Shown here: positions 6,463-13,889 of the stretch, piece after piece
Position numbering within the stretch: position 1 is the first letter of the stretch
Layout of the letters: each line of letters begins with the position of its first letter
Source of the DNA: JBGSWL01 sp041752455
GTDB lineage: Bacteria > Pseudomonadota > Alphaproteobacteria > Rhizobiales > Rhizobiaceae
NCBI GenBank assembly: GCA_041752455.1
Contig: JBGSWL010000035.1
Coordinates: 1-13,919 of the forward strand
Reading direction: 5' to 3'
DNA: 13,919 bases
Made by a program: the position numbers and the translations under genes
Notes under the pieces: generated by a model
Databases searched by the model: none
Seen by the model: the letters and a program-made list of their open reading frames with translations, nothing else
What the model was told of the DNA's origin: nothing

Positions 6463-7593
6463 ATGACCAAGCATGACTGGATGATCGTCGGGGCCGGATT
6501 TGCCGGAGGTGTTCTGGCCGAGCGGCTGGCGACACAACGCAACGAGACCGTGCTGGTCATCGACAAGCGCGACCATATCGGCGGCAACGCCTTTGACTAT
6601 GTCGACGACGCGGGCCTGCTGGTTCACCGCTACGGCCCGCACATCTTTCACACCAATGCGGCATCTGTCGTGGAATACCTGTCGCAGTTCACCGAGTGGC
6701 GCGACTATGAGCACCGCGTGCTGGCCGAAGTCGACGGGATGCTGCTACCGATCCCGATCAACCTCGACACGGTGAACAGGCTCTACGGCCTCGACCTCGA
6801 TTCGGAGGGCATGGAAGCGTTCCTTGCCGAGCGGCGCGAAGCAGTTGCCGACATACAGACATCCGAGGATGTCGTCGTCTCAACCGTCGGTCGCGATCTC
6901 TACGAGAAATTCTTCCAAGGCTATACGCGCAAGCAGTGGGGGCTCGATCCGTCGCAGTTGTCGCGCATTGTCACGGCGCGGATCCCGACCCGCACCAACC
7001 GCGACGACCGGTATTTCACCGACACGTTCCAGAAAATGCCGGCGCTAGGCTATACGGCGATGTTCACCCGGATGCTGGATCACCCAAATATCGAGGTTGA
7101 TCTTGGCCGCTCGTGGGATGAGGCCACTGACCGGCCCCGGGCGCGCCGTATCATCTTTACCGGACCGATCGACGCGTATTTCCAGCATCGCTTCGGCGCT
7201 TTGCCCTACCGCTCGCTGCGTTTTGTGCATGAGACGCGTGATGTGGAATGGGCACTGCCGGTCGCAACGATCAATTTCCCGCAGACGCAGGACTATACCC
7301 GGATCACCGAATACAAGCACCTGACGGGTCAGACCCATCCCAAGACGAGCATAACCTACGAGTATCCGACGGCCGAGGGCGATCCCTATTACCCGATCCC
7401 GCGCGCCGAAAACCAGGAACTCTACAAGCGCTATCGCGCAGCCGCCGAACCGTTGACCGATGTGTATTTCGTGGGCCGGCTGGGCTCGTACCAGTATCTG
7501 AACATGGATCAGGTGGTCGGGCAGGCTCTCGCAACGTTCGAACGCATCAATGCGACCCGCGCCCCGACCGCACATGTGCGCGCTGCGGTTTGA
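6463..7593 (+). CDS. glf: UDP-galactopyranose mutase
   Basis: Converts UDP-galactopyranose to UDP-galactofuranose, the donor for galactofuranose in surface polysaccharides; a cytoplasmic flavoenzyme of 376 residues, the usual bacterial length. Visible features: the FAD dinucleotide-binding IVGAGFAGGVLAERL (8-22), IDKRDHIGGNAFD (33-45), the substrate/flavin segment HRYGPHIFHT (55-64), FFQGYTRKQWG (150-160) with the conserved Trp159, TARIPTRTNRDDRYF (171-185), YTRITEYKHLTG (278-289) and the closing GRLGSYQYLNMDQVVGQAL (338-356). The start at 6463 places the Rossmann strand at the N-terminus, as expected. Polysaccharide genes are absent on either side; it stands alone between the TRAP unit and metC, pointing away from the first and converging on the second. 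The family call is secure; its role in this strain's lipopolysaccharide or exopolysaccharide is inferred. Confidence 0.97.
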   Translation: MTKHDWMIVGAGFAGGVLAERLATQRNETVLVIDKRDHIGGNAFDYVDDAGLLVHRYGPHIFHTNAASVVEYLSQFTEWRDYEHRVLAEVDGMLLPIPINLDTVNRLYGLDLDSEGMEAFLAERREAVADIQTSEDVVVSTVGRDLYEKFFQGYTRKQWGLDPSQLSRIVTARIPTRTNRDDRYFTDTFQKMPALGYTAMFTRMLDHPNIEVDLGRSWDEATDRPRARRIIFTGPIDAYFQHRFGALPYRSLRFVHETRDVEWALPVATINFPQTQDYTRITEYKHLTGQTHPKTSITYEYPTAEGDPYYPIPRAENQELYKRYRAAAEPLTDVYFVGRLGSYQYLNMDQVVGQALATFERINATRAPTAHVRAAV

Positions 7594-7679
7594 CGGCGCC
7601 GCGGCGCGGGTTGGCCAACCGCAGACATCAGGCTTTCGCGCGCCGTCAGGACCGTCAACGGCACGCCGGATTCATGTAT
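7594..7679. other. Convergent gap between glf and metC with two palindromes
   Basis: The 86 bases between the converging stops contain two self-complementary 12-mers one base apart: GCGCCGCGGCGC (7596-7607) and GGTTGGCCAACC (7609-7620). Either could fold at the 3' end of glf, but neither has a T-run, so a classical intrinsic terminator is not evident for glf or for metC. Confidence 0.35.
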
Positions 7680-8864
7680 TCAACCCTGCGTCGCGCGCGC
7701 TGCTTCCAGCCCGGCTTCGATATCGGCCCGAAGGTCTTCCTCGTTCTCCAGACCGACCTGCAGGCGAATGACAGCACCGCCATAGTCGCGGGCAGAAACG
7801 GTGCGGTCCCCGAGATTGACATGAACGGCAAGGCTCTCGTAGCCGCCCCAGGAATAGCCGAGGCCGAACAGTTTCAGCGCATCGAGGAACGCGTGCGCCT
7901 CGCGCTCGCCGCCCTTCAGCACGAATGAAAAGATGCCGCTGGAACCGGTGAAGTCACGCGCCCAGATCGCGTGACCCGCATGGCTTTCCAGCGCCGGATG
8001 CAACACCTCACCGATCAGAGGATGGCCATTGGCGCCCATCTGCTCCAGCCATCGGGCCAGTTTGAGCGTGGTTTCCTGATGGCGTTCGAGGCGAAGCCCC
8101 ATGGTCTTGAGGCCGCGATGGACCTGGTAGGCATCGTCCGGTCCGACGCAAATGCCAAGCGCAAGCACGGTTTCGCGGAGTTGCTCGAAGGTCTGCGCAT
8201 TGGCGCTGACCGTGCCGAACAGTACGTCCGAGTGGCCGGCCGGGTATTTTGTTGCCGCGTGGATCGACAGGTCGACGCCATGCTCGAGCGGGCGGAAGTA
8301 CAGCGGCGTCGCCCAGGTATTGTCCATCATCGTGACAATGCCGCGCGGGCGGGTCACGGCGGTTATGGCCGGCACGTCCTGCATTTCGAAGGTGTTGGAG
8401 CCCGGCGCTTCGAGAAAAACGACGCGGGTGTTGTCGCGCAGGAGATCGGCGATGTCGGCACCGCGTTCAGGGCCGTAATACTCGACGTCGACACCGAGGC
8501 GCTTCAGCACCGTGTCGGCAAAACGGCGGGTCGGGTTGTAGACCGTATCGATGATCAGAGCGTGGTCGCCCGCTGACAGGAACCCAAGCAGTGGTATGGT
8601 GACGGCGGCAAGGCCCGATGGCACGCAGATCGTGCCGGCGCTGCCTTCCAGCTCATTGATGGCATCGGCCAGCGCATCGGTCGTCGGTGTGCCACGGGTG
8701 CCGTAGGTGTATTTCTGGTCACGATCGCGCATCGTACGCGCATCGGGAAACAATACGGTCGATGCGTGGACGACCGGCGGATTCACGAAGCCGTGAAAGG
8801 CACGCGGGCTATGGCCACCATGGACGAGGCGGGTGTTGTCACCATGGTTTTTTTTCTCGGTCAT
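7680..8864 (-). CDS. metC: Cystathionine beta-lyase, PLP-dependent
   Basis: Cleaves cystathionine to homocysteine, pyruvate and ammonia in methionine synthesis; cytoplasmic and normally tetrameric. At 394 residues it matches the family length. It belongs to the Cys/Met-metabolism PLP family: YGTRGTPTTDAL (54-65) with the phosphate-binding Tyr/Arg pair, VPSGLAAV (81-88), YNPTRRF (109-115), MDNTWATPLYF (180-190) whose Asp181 contacts the pyridine nitrogen, the PLP lysine Lys206 in IHAATKYPAGHSD, and the substrate-carboxylate Arg367 in IRLQVGLE. The start at 8864 has GAGG five bases upstream; the frame is open to 9005, but the extra residues resemble no family N-terminus. It diverges from aapJ, an arrangement I recall from rhizobia. 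The fourth to sixth codons lie in an A8 tract. Cystathionine gamma-synthase or gamma-lyase are alternatives within the family, but neighbourhood and length favour MetC. Confidence 0.9.
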   Translation of the reverse strand: MTEKKNHGDNTRLVHGGHSPRAFHGFVNPPVVHASTVLFPDARTMRDRDQKYTYGTRGTPTTDALADAINELEGSAGTICVPSGLAAVTIPLLGFLSAGDHALIIDTVYNPTRRFADTVLKRLGVDVEYYGPERGADIADLLRDNTRVVFLEAPGSNTFEMQDVPAITAVTRPRGIVTMMDNTWATPLYFRPLEHGVDLSIHAATKYPAGHSDVLFGTVSANAQTFEQLRETVLALGICVGPDDAYQVHRGLKTMGLRLERHQETTLKLARWLEQMGANGHPLIGEVLHPALESHAGHAIWARDFTGSSGIFSFVLKGGEREAHAFLDALKLFGLGYSWGGYESLAVHVNLGDRTVSARDYGGAVIRLQVGLENEEDLRADIEAGLEAARATQG

Positions 8865-9100
8865 GACGGCCTCTTTGGGATGGCGGGCGGATCGGCGACG
8901 TGCGGTAGGCGCATGCCGACGCATCGTCAACTGCAGCAGTTTCCATTGCAAGGCTCGGCAAGCGCCCCGATGGCGAAGATGCCGCGAAACCGGTCTGCGG
9001 CACAATTAAGCATGGCCGTGCAACTTGCTGCCTTGTCTCAAGGCATTGTGCCAAGTCATTGGGCAAAAACGAGATGCTGCCTGTTTGAATGGCACATTGT

Positions 9101-9109
9101 TGAGATAAG
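9101..9109 (+). promoter_or_regulatory. Candidate extended -10 promoter of aapJ
   Basis: TGAGATAAG fits a TG-N extended -10 with a hexamer (GATAAG) matching TATAAT at four of six positions. No good -35 is seen at 16-18 bases upstream. Transcription would start inside or just before the TTGACC/GGTCAA palindrome, leaving a leader of roughly 125 bases. An alternative using CTTGAC (9111-9116) as the -35 has a poor -10. Confidence 0.22.
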
Positions 9110-9111
9110 TC

Positions 9112-9127
9112 TTGACCCCCCGGTCAA
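9112..9127. promoter_or_regulatory. 16-base palindrome, possible operator upstream of aapJ
   Basis: TTGACC-CCCC-GGTCAA is a perfect dyad with 6-base arms and a 4-base centre. Its size and symmetry fit a dimeric helix-turn-helix repressor or activator (TetR, GntR or LysR-like). It overlaps a CTTGAC that could serve as a -35 and follows a possible extended -10. The binding protein cannot be named from sequence. Confidence 0.4.
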
Positions 9128-9243
9128 ATTGTCCTTGTCTTTCAGTCGGGAAGGGAGGCCCCGGATATTGTGCGGTGCGCATGCGCGTTGCCAACCCGGT
9201 GCTCAGGCCCAGAAAAAATTGAGCAACAAGAGGAACAAAACTC

Positions 9244-10263
9244 ATGAAAAAAACGGTACTTACCGGTGTCTTGGGCGCTGCCGCCCTCGCGCTGACCGCC
9301 TCGGTCGCCGCGGCCGCCACCCTTGACGACGTCAAGGCTAAGGGCTTTGTCCAATGCGGCGTGAGCCAGGGCCTGCCGGGCTTTTCCAACCCGGATTCGA
9401 GCGGCAACTGGAGCGGCCTCGACGTCGACCTGTGCCGTGGCATTGCTGCCGCCATCTTCGGTGATCCGGCCATGGCAAAGTTCACGCCGCTTTCCGCCAA
9501 GGAGCGCTTCACCGCGCTGCAGTCCGGCGAAATCGATGTGCTGACACGCAACACGACCTGGACGATGAGCCGCGACACGCAGCTCGGCCTGAACTTTGCC
9601 GGCGTCAACTACTATGACGGCCAGGGCTTCATGGTCCGCACTGCGATGAACATCAATTCGGCGCTGGAACTGTCGGGTGCTTCGATCTGCACCAACACCG
9701 GCACGACCACTGAACTGAACGTTGCCGACTACTTCCGTGCCAACAACATGGAATACGAACTCGTCGCCTTCGAAAAGGCCGACGAAGTGGTTGCCGCATA
9801 TGATGCCGGCCGCTGCGATGTGTTCACGACCGACCAGTCGGGTCTCTATGCCGAGCGTCTGAAGCTCGCGAACCCCGGTGAGCACAAGGTTCTGCCGGAA
9901 ATCATTTCGAAAGAGCCGCTCGGCCCGGTCGTTCGCCAGGGCGATGACCAGTGGTTCAATGTCGTCAAGTGGACCCACTTTGCGATGCTCAACGCTGAAG
10001 AACTCGGCGTCACGCAGGCCAATGTCGAAGAAATGAAGACGTCCGAAAATCCGGAAATCAAGCGTCTCCTCGGCACCGAAGGTGAATTCGGTACCGCTGC
10101 CGGCCTGCCCAACGACTGGGCTGCCAAGATCATTGCCGCGGTCGGCAATTACGGTGAAGTGTTTGAACGCAATGTCGGCCCGAACACGCCGCTTGCAATC
10201 GCCCGTGGCGTGAATGCGCTGTGGTCGAAGGGCGGCCTGCAGTACGCGCCTCCCGTCCGTTGA
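9244..10263 (+). CDS. aapJ: General L-amino acid ABC transporter, periplasmic binding protein
   Basis: Periplasmic receptor for a broad range of L-amino acids (AapJ/BztA family), 339 residues, matching the family length of about 340. A Sec signal peptide spans about 1-25 (MKKTVLTG, then an Ala-rich core ending in VAAAA). The mature protein begins TLDDVKAKGFVQCGVSQGLP and continues with GNWSGLDVDLCRGIAAAIFG (54-73), the ligand-binding LTRNTTWTMSRD (100-111) and NYYDGQGFMV (122-131), and ends in the characteristic GGLQYAPPVR. Cys38/Cys64 and Cys149/Cys191 could form disulfides. AGAGGA lies nine bases before the ATG. It is the first gene of aapJQMP and is separated from aapQ by 178 bases containing a strong hairpin. 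In Rhizobium leguminosarum the system is nitrogen-regulated and affects both uptake and efflux; regulation here is inferred. Confidence 0.96.
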   Translation: MKKTVLTGVLGAAALALTASVAAAATLDDVKAKGFVQCGVSQGLPGFSNPDSSGNWSGLDVDLCRGIAAAIFGDPAMAKFTPLSAKERFTALQSGEIDVLTRNTTWTMSRDTQLGLNFAGVNYYDGQGFMVRTAMNINSALELSGASICTNTGTTTELNVADYFRANNMEYELVAFEKADEVVAAYDAGRCDVFTTDQSGLYAERLKLANPGEHKVLPEIISKEPLGPVVRQGDDQWFNVVKWTHFAMLNAEELGVTQANVEEMKTSENPEIKRLLGTEGEFGTAAGLPNDWAAKIIAAVGNYGEVFERNVGPNTPLAIARGVNALWSKGGLQYAPPVR

Positions 10264-10277
10264 TCTGACACGACGGC

Positions 10278-10305
10278 ATGCCCGGCGGATTTGTCCGCCG
10301 GGCAT
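10278..10305 (+). promoter_or_regulatory. Strong intercistronic hairpin between aapJ and aapQ
   Basis: ATGCCCGGCGGA (10278-10289), loop TTTG, then TCCGCCGGGCAT (10294-10305): a perfect 12-base stem 14 bases after the aapJ stop. It is followed by TGTCCAAAAC rather than a T-run, so it is not a classical terminator. It probably stabilises the aapJ transcript or gives partial termination, so that binding protein exceeds permease, as in many ABC transporter operons. Confidence 0.7.
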
Positions 10306-10441
10306 TGTCCAAAACGGCATTTCGAAAACAACAAGAAACGGCGGGACATCATGGCATCGCGCATTGGCGCGGTGACACGAGTTCATGCATCGGTTTTGCC
10401 GCCGAGCCCGTTGGCTCAGGCGGGCAGGTTGGGGAGCGCCC

Positions 10442-11659
10442 ATGGCAGTCATCGGAACGACAACTGGCGGCGGACCGCAGGGTCAGGAAGACGCCGCGCC
10501 GAAAATCGCCCTTCTGAACAATCCGGCCGTCCGGTCCTGGATATTCCAGGGGTTGCTGGCGCTTTTCGTCGTGTGGATGATCTTTGTCGGCATCGCCAAC
10601 ATGAACGCCAACCTGCGCAATGCGGGCATCGCGTCCGGCTTCGGGTTCCTGTCTAACAATGCCGGCTTTGCGATCAGCCAGTCGCTGATCGAATATGACC
10701 AAGGCTCGTCGACCTATGCGCGGGTCTACCTTGTCGGCATTCTCAATACGCTGATCATCGCTTTTTTCGGGATATTCATAGCAACCATCCTCGGCTTTAC
10801 CGTGGGCATTGCCCGGCTCTCCAGCAACTGGATCGTCAGCCGCCTTGCCACGGCCTATGTCGAGGGCATGCGCAACATCCCGCTGCTGCTGCAAATCTTC
10901 ATCTGGTATTTCGGGGTTTTGCGTCTGTTGCCGCAACCGCGCGACGGGTTCGACTTCGGCTTTCTCGGCCTTCTCAACAACCGCGGCTACTTTGCGCCCA
11001 AACCCTTGTGGGGCGAGGGGGCGATGTTTGTGCTTTATGCGGTGATCGGGGGTCTCGTGGCCACCTATCTGATCGGCCGCTGGGCGTGGCAACGGCAGAT
11101 GGCGACCGGCCAGCGGTTTCCGACACTCTGGGTCGGCCTTGGCCTGATCTTCGGTCTGCCGCTCATCGTCTTCCTGGCACTTGGCTCGCCGCTCTCGTTC
11201 GACATGCCCGTCGCCGGCGGTTTCCGCCCGAGCGGCGGCATGACCGTTGTTCCCGAATTCATCGCATTGTTGGTGGCGCTGTCGACCTACACGGCGGCCT
11301 TCATCGCGGAAATCGTGCGTGCCGGCATTCTCGGCGTCTACAAAGGGCAGTCGGAAGCTGCCCATGCGCTCGGACTTCGCCAAGGGCAGAACCTTCGCCT
11401 CGTCGTCGTGCCGCAGGCCCTGCGCATCATCATTCCTCCGCTCACCAGCCAATATCTGAACCTGACGAAGAACTCGTCGCTGGCGGTGGCAATCGCCTAT
11501 CCGGACCTGACATCGATCTTTGCCGGTACCGCGCTCAACCAGACAGGGCAGGCCGTCGAAATCATCGGGATGACCATGCTGACCTACCTGACGATGTCGC
11601 TGATCACGTCGGCCCTGATGAACTGGTACAACAGCAGCGTCGCACTGGTGGAGCGTTGA
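10442..11659 (+). CDS. aapQ: General L-amino acid ABC transporter, inner-membrane permease
   Basis: One of the two membrane subunits, of the HisM/GlnP type, 405 residues; I recall about 400 for the Rhizobium protein. After a polar N-terminus (1-32) there is a membrane segment at about 35-52, then the transport domain beginning near YLVGILNTLIIAFFGIFIAT (96-115). The EAA loop that contacts the ATPase is clear: EIVRAGILGVYKGQSEAAHALGL (290-312) leading to VVPQALRIIIPPLTSQYLNL (322-341). The middle (about 160-260) is the family-specific insert, with extra membrane segments. The start at 10442 has GGGGAG about five bases upstream. An in-frame ATG 57 bases earlier lacks a good site and adds an Arg/Trp-rich stretch not expected here. 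It ends three bases before aapM and must pair with AapM and AapP. Confidence 0.94.
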   Translation: MAVIGTTTGGGPQGQEDAAPKIALLNNPAVRSWIFQGLLALFVVWMIFVGIANMNANLRNAGIASGFGFLSNNAGFAISQSLIEYDQGSSTYARVYLVGILNTLIIAFFGIFIATILGFTVGIARLSSNWIVSRLATAYVEGMRNIPLLLQIFIWYFGVLRLLPQPRDGFDFGFLGLLNNRGYFAPKPLWGEGAMFVLYAVIGGLVATYLIGRWAWQRQMATGQRFPTLWVGLGLIFGLPLIVFLALGSPLSFDMPVAGGFRPSGGMTVVPEFIALLVALSTYTAAFIAEIVRAGILGVYKGQSEAAHALGLRQGQNLRLVVVPQALRIIIPPLTSQYLNLTKNSSLAVAIAYPDLTSIFAGTALNQTGQAVEIIGMTMLTYLTMSLITSALMNWYNSSVALVER

Positions 11660-11662
11660 GCC

Positions 11663-13003
11663 ATGGATGAGCCCATCACATCGCCGCACAATGGCGCGTT
11701 CGTCCGACGCGAGATCCTGCCGCAGCAGCCGGCGCCGGTTTCGACGCGCGGCCCGGTTGCCTGGATCAGGACGAACCTGTTTCCGAACGTGTCACAATCG
11801 ATCCTGACGCTCGTCTGCCTCTATGTGCTCTACCTCATCATTCCGCCGACCATCCGCTTCCTGCTGATCGATGCCCAATGGGCGGGTGACGGGCGTGCCG
11901 CCTGTGCCACCACGGTTCAGGGCGGCACGCAGCCGGATGGCTGGTTCGGGGCCTGCTGGGCCTATGTCGGGGCCTATGGAAACCAGTTCATCTACGGCCG
12001 CTATCCGGATGCCGAGGAATGGCGCGTCAACATCACCGGTGTGTTGTTTTTCGGCGGTCTGGTCCCGTTGCTGATGCCTTCGGCGCCGTTCAAGCGCGAA
12101 AACCTGATCTTCATGACGGTGATATTTCCGATCGTTGCGCTGATCCTCCTGACCGGCGGCCACTTCAACACCGGGCGCCTGATTGTGCCGACCTTGATCG
12201 TCGCCGTCCTGGCGCTTGCGGTGACGTTCATCTTCGCCAAGGGATCGGATTCCGATCCGCGGCCGGGCATGATCACGGTCGGTCTCGGATTTGCCGGCTT
12301 CATCGCCGTGCTGCTCATTCTCGGCATCGATTTCGGGCTGGTGCATGTTCCGACCACCGTCTGGGGCGGTCTGCTGGTCACGCTGGTGATTGCCGTCACC
12401 GGCATTGCCGCGTCACTGCCGCTCGGCATCCTTCTGGCGCTCGGGCGACGTTCGAACATGCCGATCGTGCGGTTCTTCTCGATCTTCTTCATCGAGTTCT
12501 GGCGGGGAGTGCCGCTGATCACCGTCCTGTTCATGTCCTCGGTGATGCTGCCGCTGTTCCTGCCGGAGGGCGTCACCTTCGACAAATTGCTCCGCGCGTT
12601 GATCGGTGTGGCGCTGTTTGCATCCGCCTACATGGCGGAAGTGGTGCGCGGCGGCCTGCAGGCGCTGCCGAAAGGCCAGTATGAGGGCGCCATGGCGCTT
12701 GGCCTTTCCTGGTCGCAGATGACCCGGATGATCATCCTGCCCCAGGCGCTGAAGCTGGTCATTCCGGGCATCGTCAACACGTTCATCGGGCTGTTCAAGG
12801 ACACGACGCTTGTCCTCATCATCGGCCTGTTCGATTTCCTCGGCTCGATCCAGTCGTCCTATTCGGATCCGACCTGGTCATCACCGGTCCAGTCGATGAC
12901 CGGCTACACCTTCGCCGCCATTGTCTATTTCCTGTTCTGCTATTCGATGTCGCGCTACTCCATGTTCATGGAGCGGCAGCTCGACACCGGCCACAAACGC
13001 TAG
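11663..13003 (+). CDS. aapM: General L-amino acid ABC transporter, second inner-membrane permease
   Basis: Second membrane subunit of the AapJQMP importer, 446 residues. A polar N-terminus (1-40) is followed by a membrane segment at 46-62, a periplasmic loop with Cys81 and Cys98 (about 70-122), further segments at about 124-139, 147-164, 172-191 and 203-222, and then the permease domain. The EAA loop is at 326-347 (EVVRGGLQALPKGQYEGAMALG), followed by IILPQALKLVIPGIVNTFIG (357-376) and the VLIIGLFDFLG (384-394) typical of amino-acid permeases. It is clearly longer than the about 384 residues I recall for Rhizobium AapM; the surplus seems to lie in the hydrophobic 165-222 part. GGAG lies nine bases before the ATG, inside the end of aapQ. 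Its TAG stop forms part of the aapP ribosome-binding site. Confidence 0.94.
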   Translation: MDEPITSPHNGAFVRREILPQQPAPVSTRGPVAWIRTNLFPNVSQSILTLVCLYVLYLIIPPTIRFLLIDAQWAGDGRAACATTVQGGTQPDGWFGACWAYVGAYGNQFIYGRYPDAEEWRVNITGVLFFGGLVPLLMPSAPFKRENLIFMTVIFPIVALILLTGGHFNTGRLIVPTLIVAVLALAVTFIFAKGSDSDPRPGMITVGLGFAGFIAVLLILGIDFGLVHVPTTVWGGLLVTLVIAVTGIAASLPLGILLALGRRSNMPIVRFFSIFFIEFWRGVPLITVLFMSSVMLPLFLPEGVTFDKLLRALIGVALFASAYMAEVVRGGLQALPKGQYEGAMALGLSWSQMTRMIILPQALKLVIPGIVNTFIGLFKDTTLVLIIGLFDFLGSIQSSYSDPTWSSPVQSMTGYTFAAIVYFLFCYSMSRYSMFMERQLDTGHKR

Positions 13004-13013
13004 GAGCCGATCC

Positions 13014-13814
13014 ATGTCCGAAAACACAGTTGCACCTGACGACATCCGCGTCGATCGCACGAAAATGCACGTCTCCGACACGGACGTCGCTGTCGATATC
13101 GTCGGCATGCACAAGTGGTACGGCGATTTCCATGTGCTGCGCGACATCAACCTGCGGGTGATGCGCGGCGAACGGATCGTCATTGCCGGGCCGTCGGGTT
13201 CGGGCAAATCAACCGCCATCCGCTGCATCAACCGGCTGGAAGAGCACCAGAAGGGCAAGATCGTCGTCGACGGCATCGAACTGACCAATGATCTGAAGAA
13301 GATCGACGAAGTGCGCCGCGAAGTCGGCATGGTGTTCCAGCACTTCAACCTGTTTCCGCATCTGACGATCCTCGAAAACTGCACGCTGGCGCCGATCTGG
13401 GTTCGCAAAATGCCCAAGAAGGAGGCCGAAGAGCGCGCCATGCACTTCCTGACCCGCGTCAAGATTCCTGAGCAAGCGCACAAATATCCGGGCCAGCTTT
13501 CCGGTGGCCAGCAGCAGCGCGTGGCGATTGCCCGTTCGCTGTGCATGAACCCTCGCATCATGCTGTTTGATGAGCCGACCTCGGCGCTTGATCCGGAAAT
13601 GATCAAGGAAGTGCTCGACACCATGGTGTCGCTGGCCGAAGAGGGCATGACGATGATCTGCGTCACGCACGAAATGGGCTTTGCGCGGCAGGTCGCCAAC
13701 CGCGTGATCTTCATGGATCAGGGCCAGATCGTCGAGCAGAACACGCCGGACGAGTTCTTCGACAATCCGCAGCACGAGCGCACCAAGCTGTTCCTCAGCC
13801 AGATCCTGCACTGA
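13014..13814 (+). CDS. aapP: General L-amino acid ABC transporter, ATP-binding protein
   Basis: Cytoplasmic ATPase that drives AapQM, 266 residues. All nucleotide-binding elements are intact: Walker A GPSGSGKST (59-67), Q-loop Gln109 in VFQHFNLFPH, signature LSGGQQQR (162-169), Walker B IMLFDEP (183-189), D-loop SALD (190-193) and the switch His219 in CVTHE. The pattern IEL-TNDLKKID and HFNLFPHLT is typical of polar amino-acid importers of the GlnQ/HisP type. The start at 13014 has AGGAG eight bases upstream, overlapping the aapM stop; the frame is open 93 bases further up, but only through aapM. The N-terminal 25 residues are a polar extension, as in other AapP proteins. It is the last gene of the operon, followed by a terminator-like hairpin. 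Confidence 0.96.
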   Translation: MSENTVAPDDIRVDRTKMHVSDTDVAVDIVGMHKWYGDFHVLRDINLRVMRGERIVIAGPSGSGKSTAIRCINRLEEHQKGKIVVDGIELTNDLKKIDEVRREVGMVFQHFNLFPHLTILENCTLAPIWVRKMPKKEAEERAMHFLTRVKIPEQAHKYPGQLSGGQQQRVAIARSLCMNPRIMLFDEPTSALDPEMIKEVLDTMVSLAEEGMTMICVTHEMGFARQVANRVIFMDQGQIVEQNTPDEFFDNPQHERTKLFLSQILH

Positions 13815-13844
13815 TCCGGTTGGCGGAGACGGCTATTGAAGCAA

Positions 13845-13865
13845 CGCCGGGCCAATTGCCCGGCG
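13845..13865 (+). terminator. Putative terminator of aapJQMP
   Basis: CGCCGGGC (13845-13852), loop CAATT, then GCCCGGCG (13858-13865): an 8-base GC-rich stem 30 bases after the aapP stop. It is followed by CTTGTATTT, a weak T-rich tail. It could also serve a convergent gene ending at 13890 on the other strand. Confidence 0.6.
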
Positions 13866-13889
13866 CTTGTATTTCCGGCTCCGTCAGGA

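Larger units (their letters stand above)
8865..9243. other. 379-base divergent promoter region between metC and aapJ
   Basis: No gene is supported here. It should carry the promoters of metC (minus) and of aapJQMP (plus). On the minus strand TTGACG (8930-8925), 17 bases, then TACCGC (8907-8902) is a weak sigma-70-like pair for metC. On the plus side, a CCTTG-TCT-CAAGG repeat (9031-9043) and the palindrome at 9112-9127 are the most ordered elements. Confidence 0.5.

Noticed and set aside
8848..8855. T8 run on the plus strand as a terminator tail
   Set aside because: No GC-rich hairpin precedes it, and no plus-strand gene ends there; it is the coding A8 tract of metC.
7680..9005. A longer metC starting at 9005
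   Set aside because: The added 47 residues are Arg/His-rich without similarity to the family N-terminus, and the start at 8864 has a good ribosome-binding site and gives the standard length.
9090..9103. Sigma-54-like TGGCAC-N4-TTGA upstream of aapJ
   Set aside because: The spacing between the -24 and -12 elements is one base short, and the -12 GC is missing, so it does not fit the strict sigma-54 rule.
10349..11689. A 446-codon minus-strand open frame opposite aapQ
   Set aside because: It is the antisense shadow of aapQ with low-complexity charged composition and no family features.
12921..13814. A longer aapP starting at 12921
   Set aside because: The additional 31 codons overlap the aapM coding end and are Ser/Cys/Arg-rich; the ATG at 13014 has AGGAG at the proper distance.
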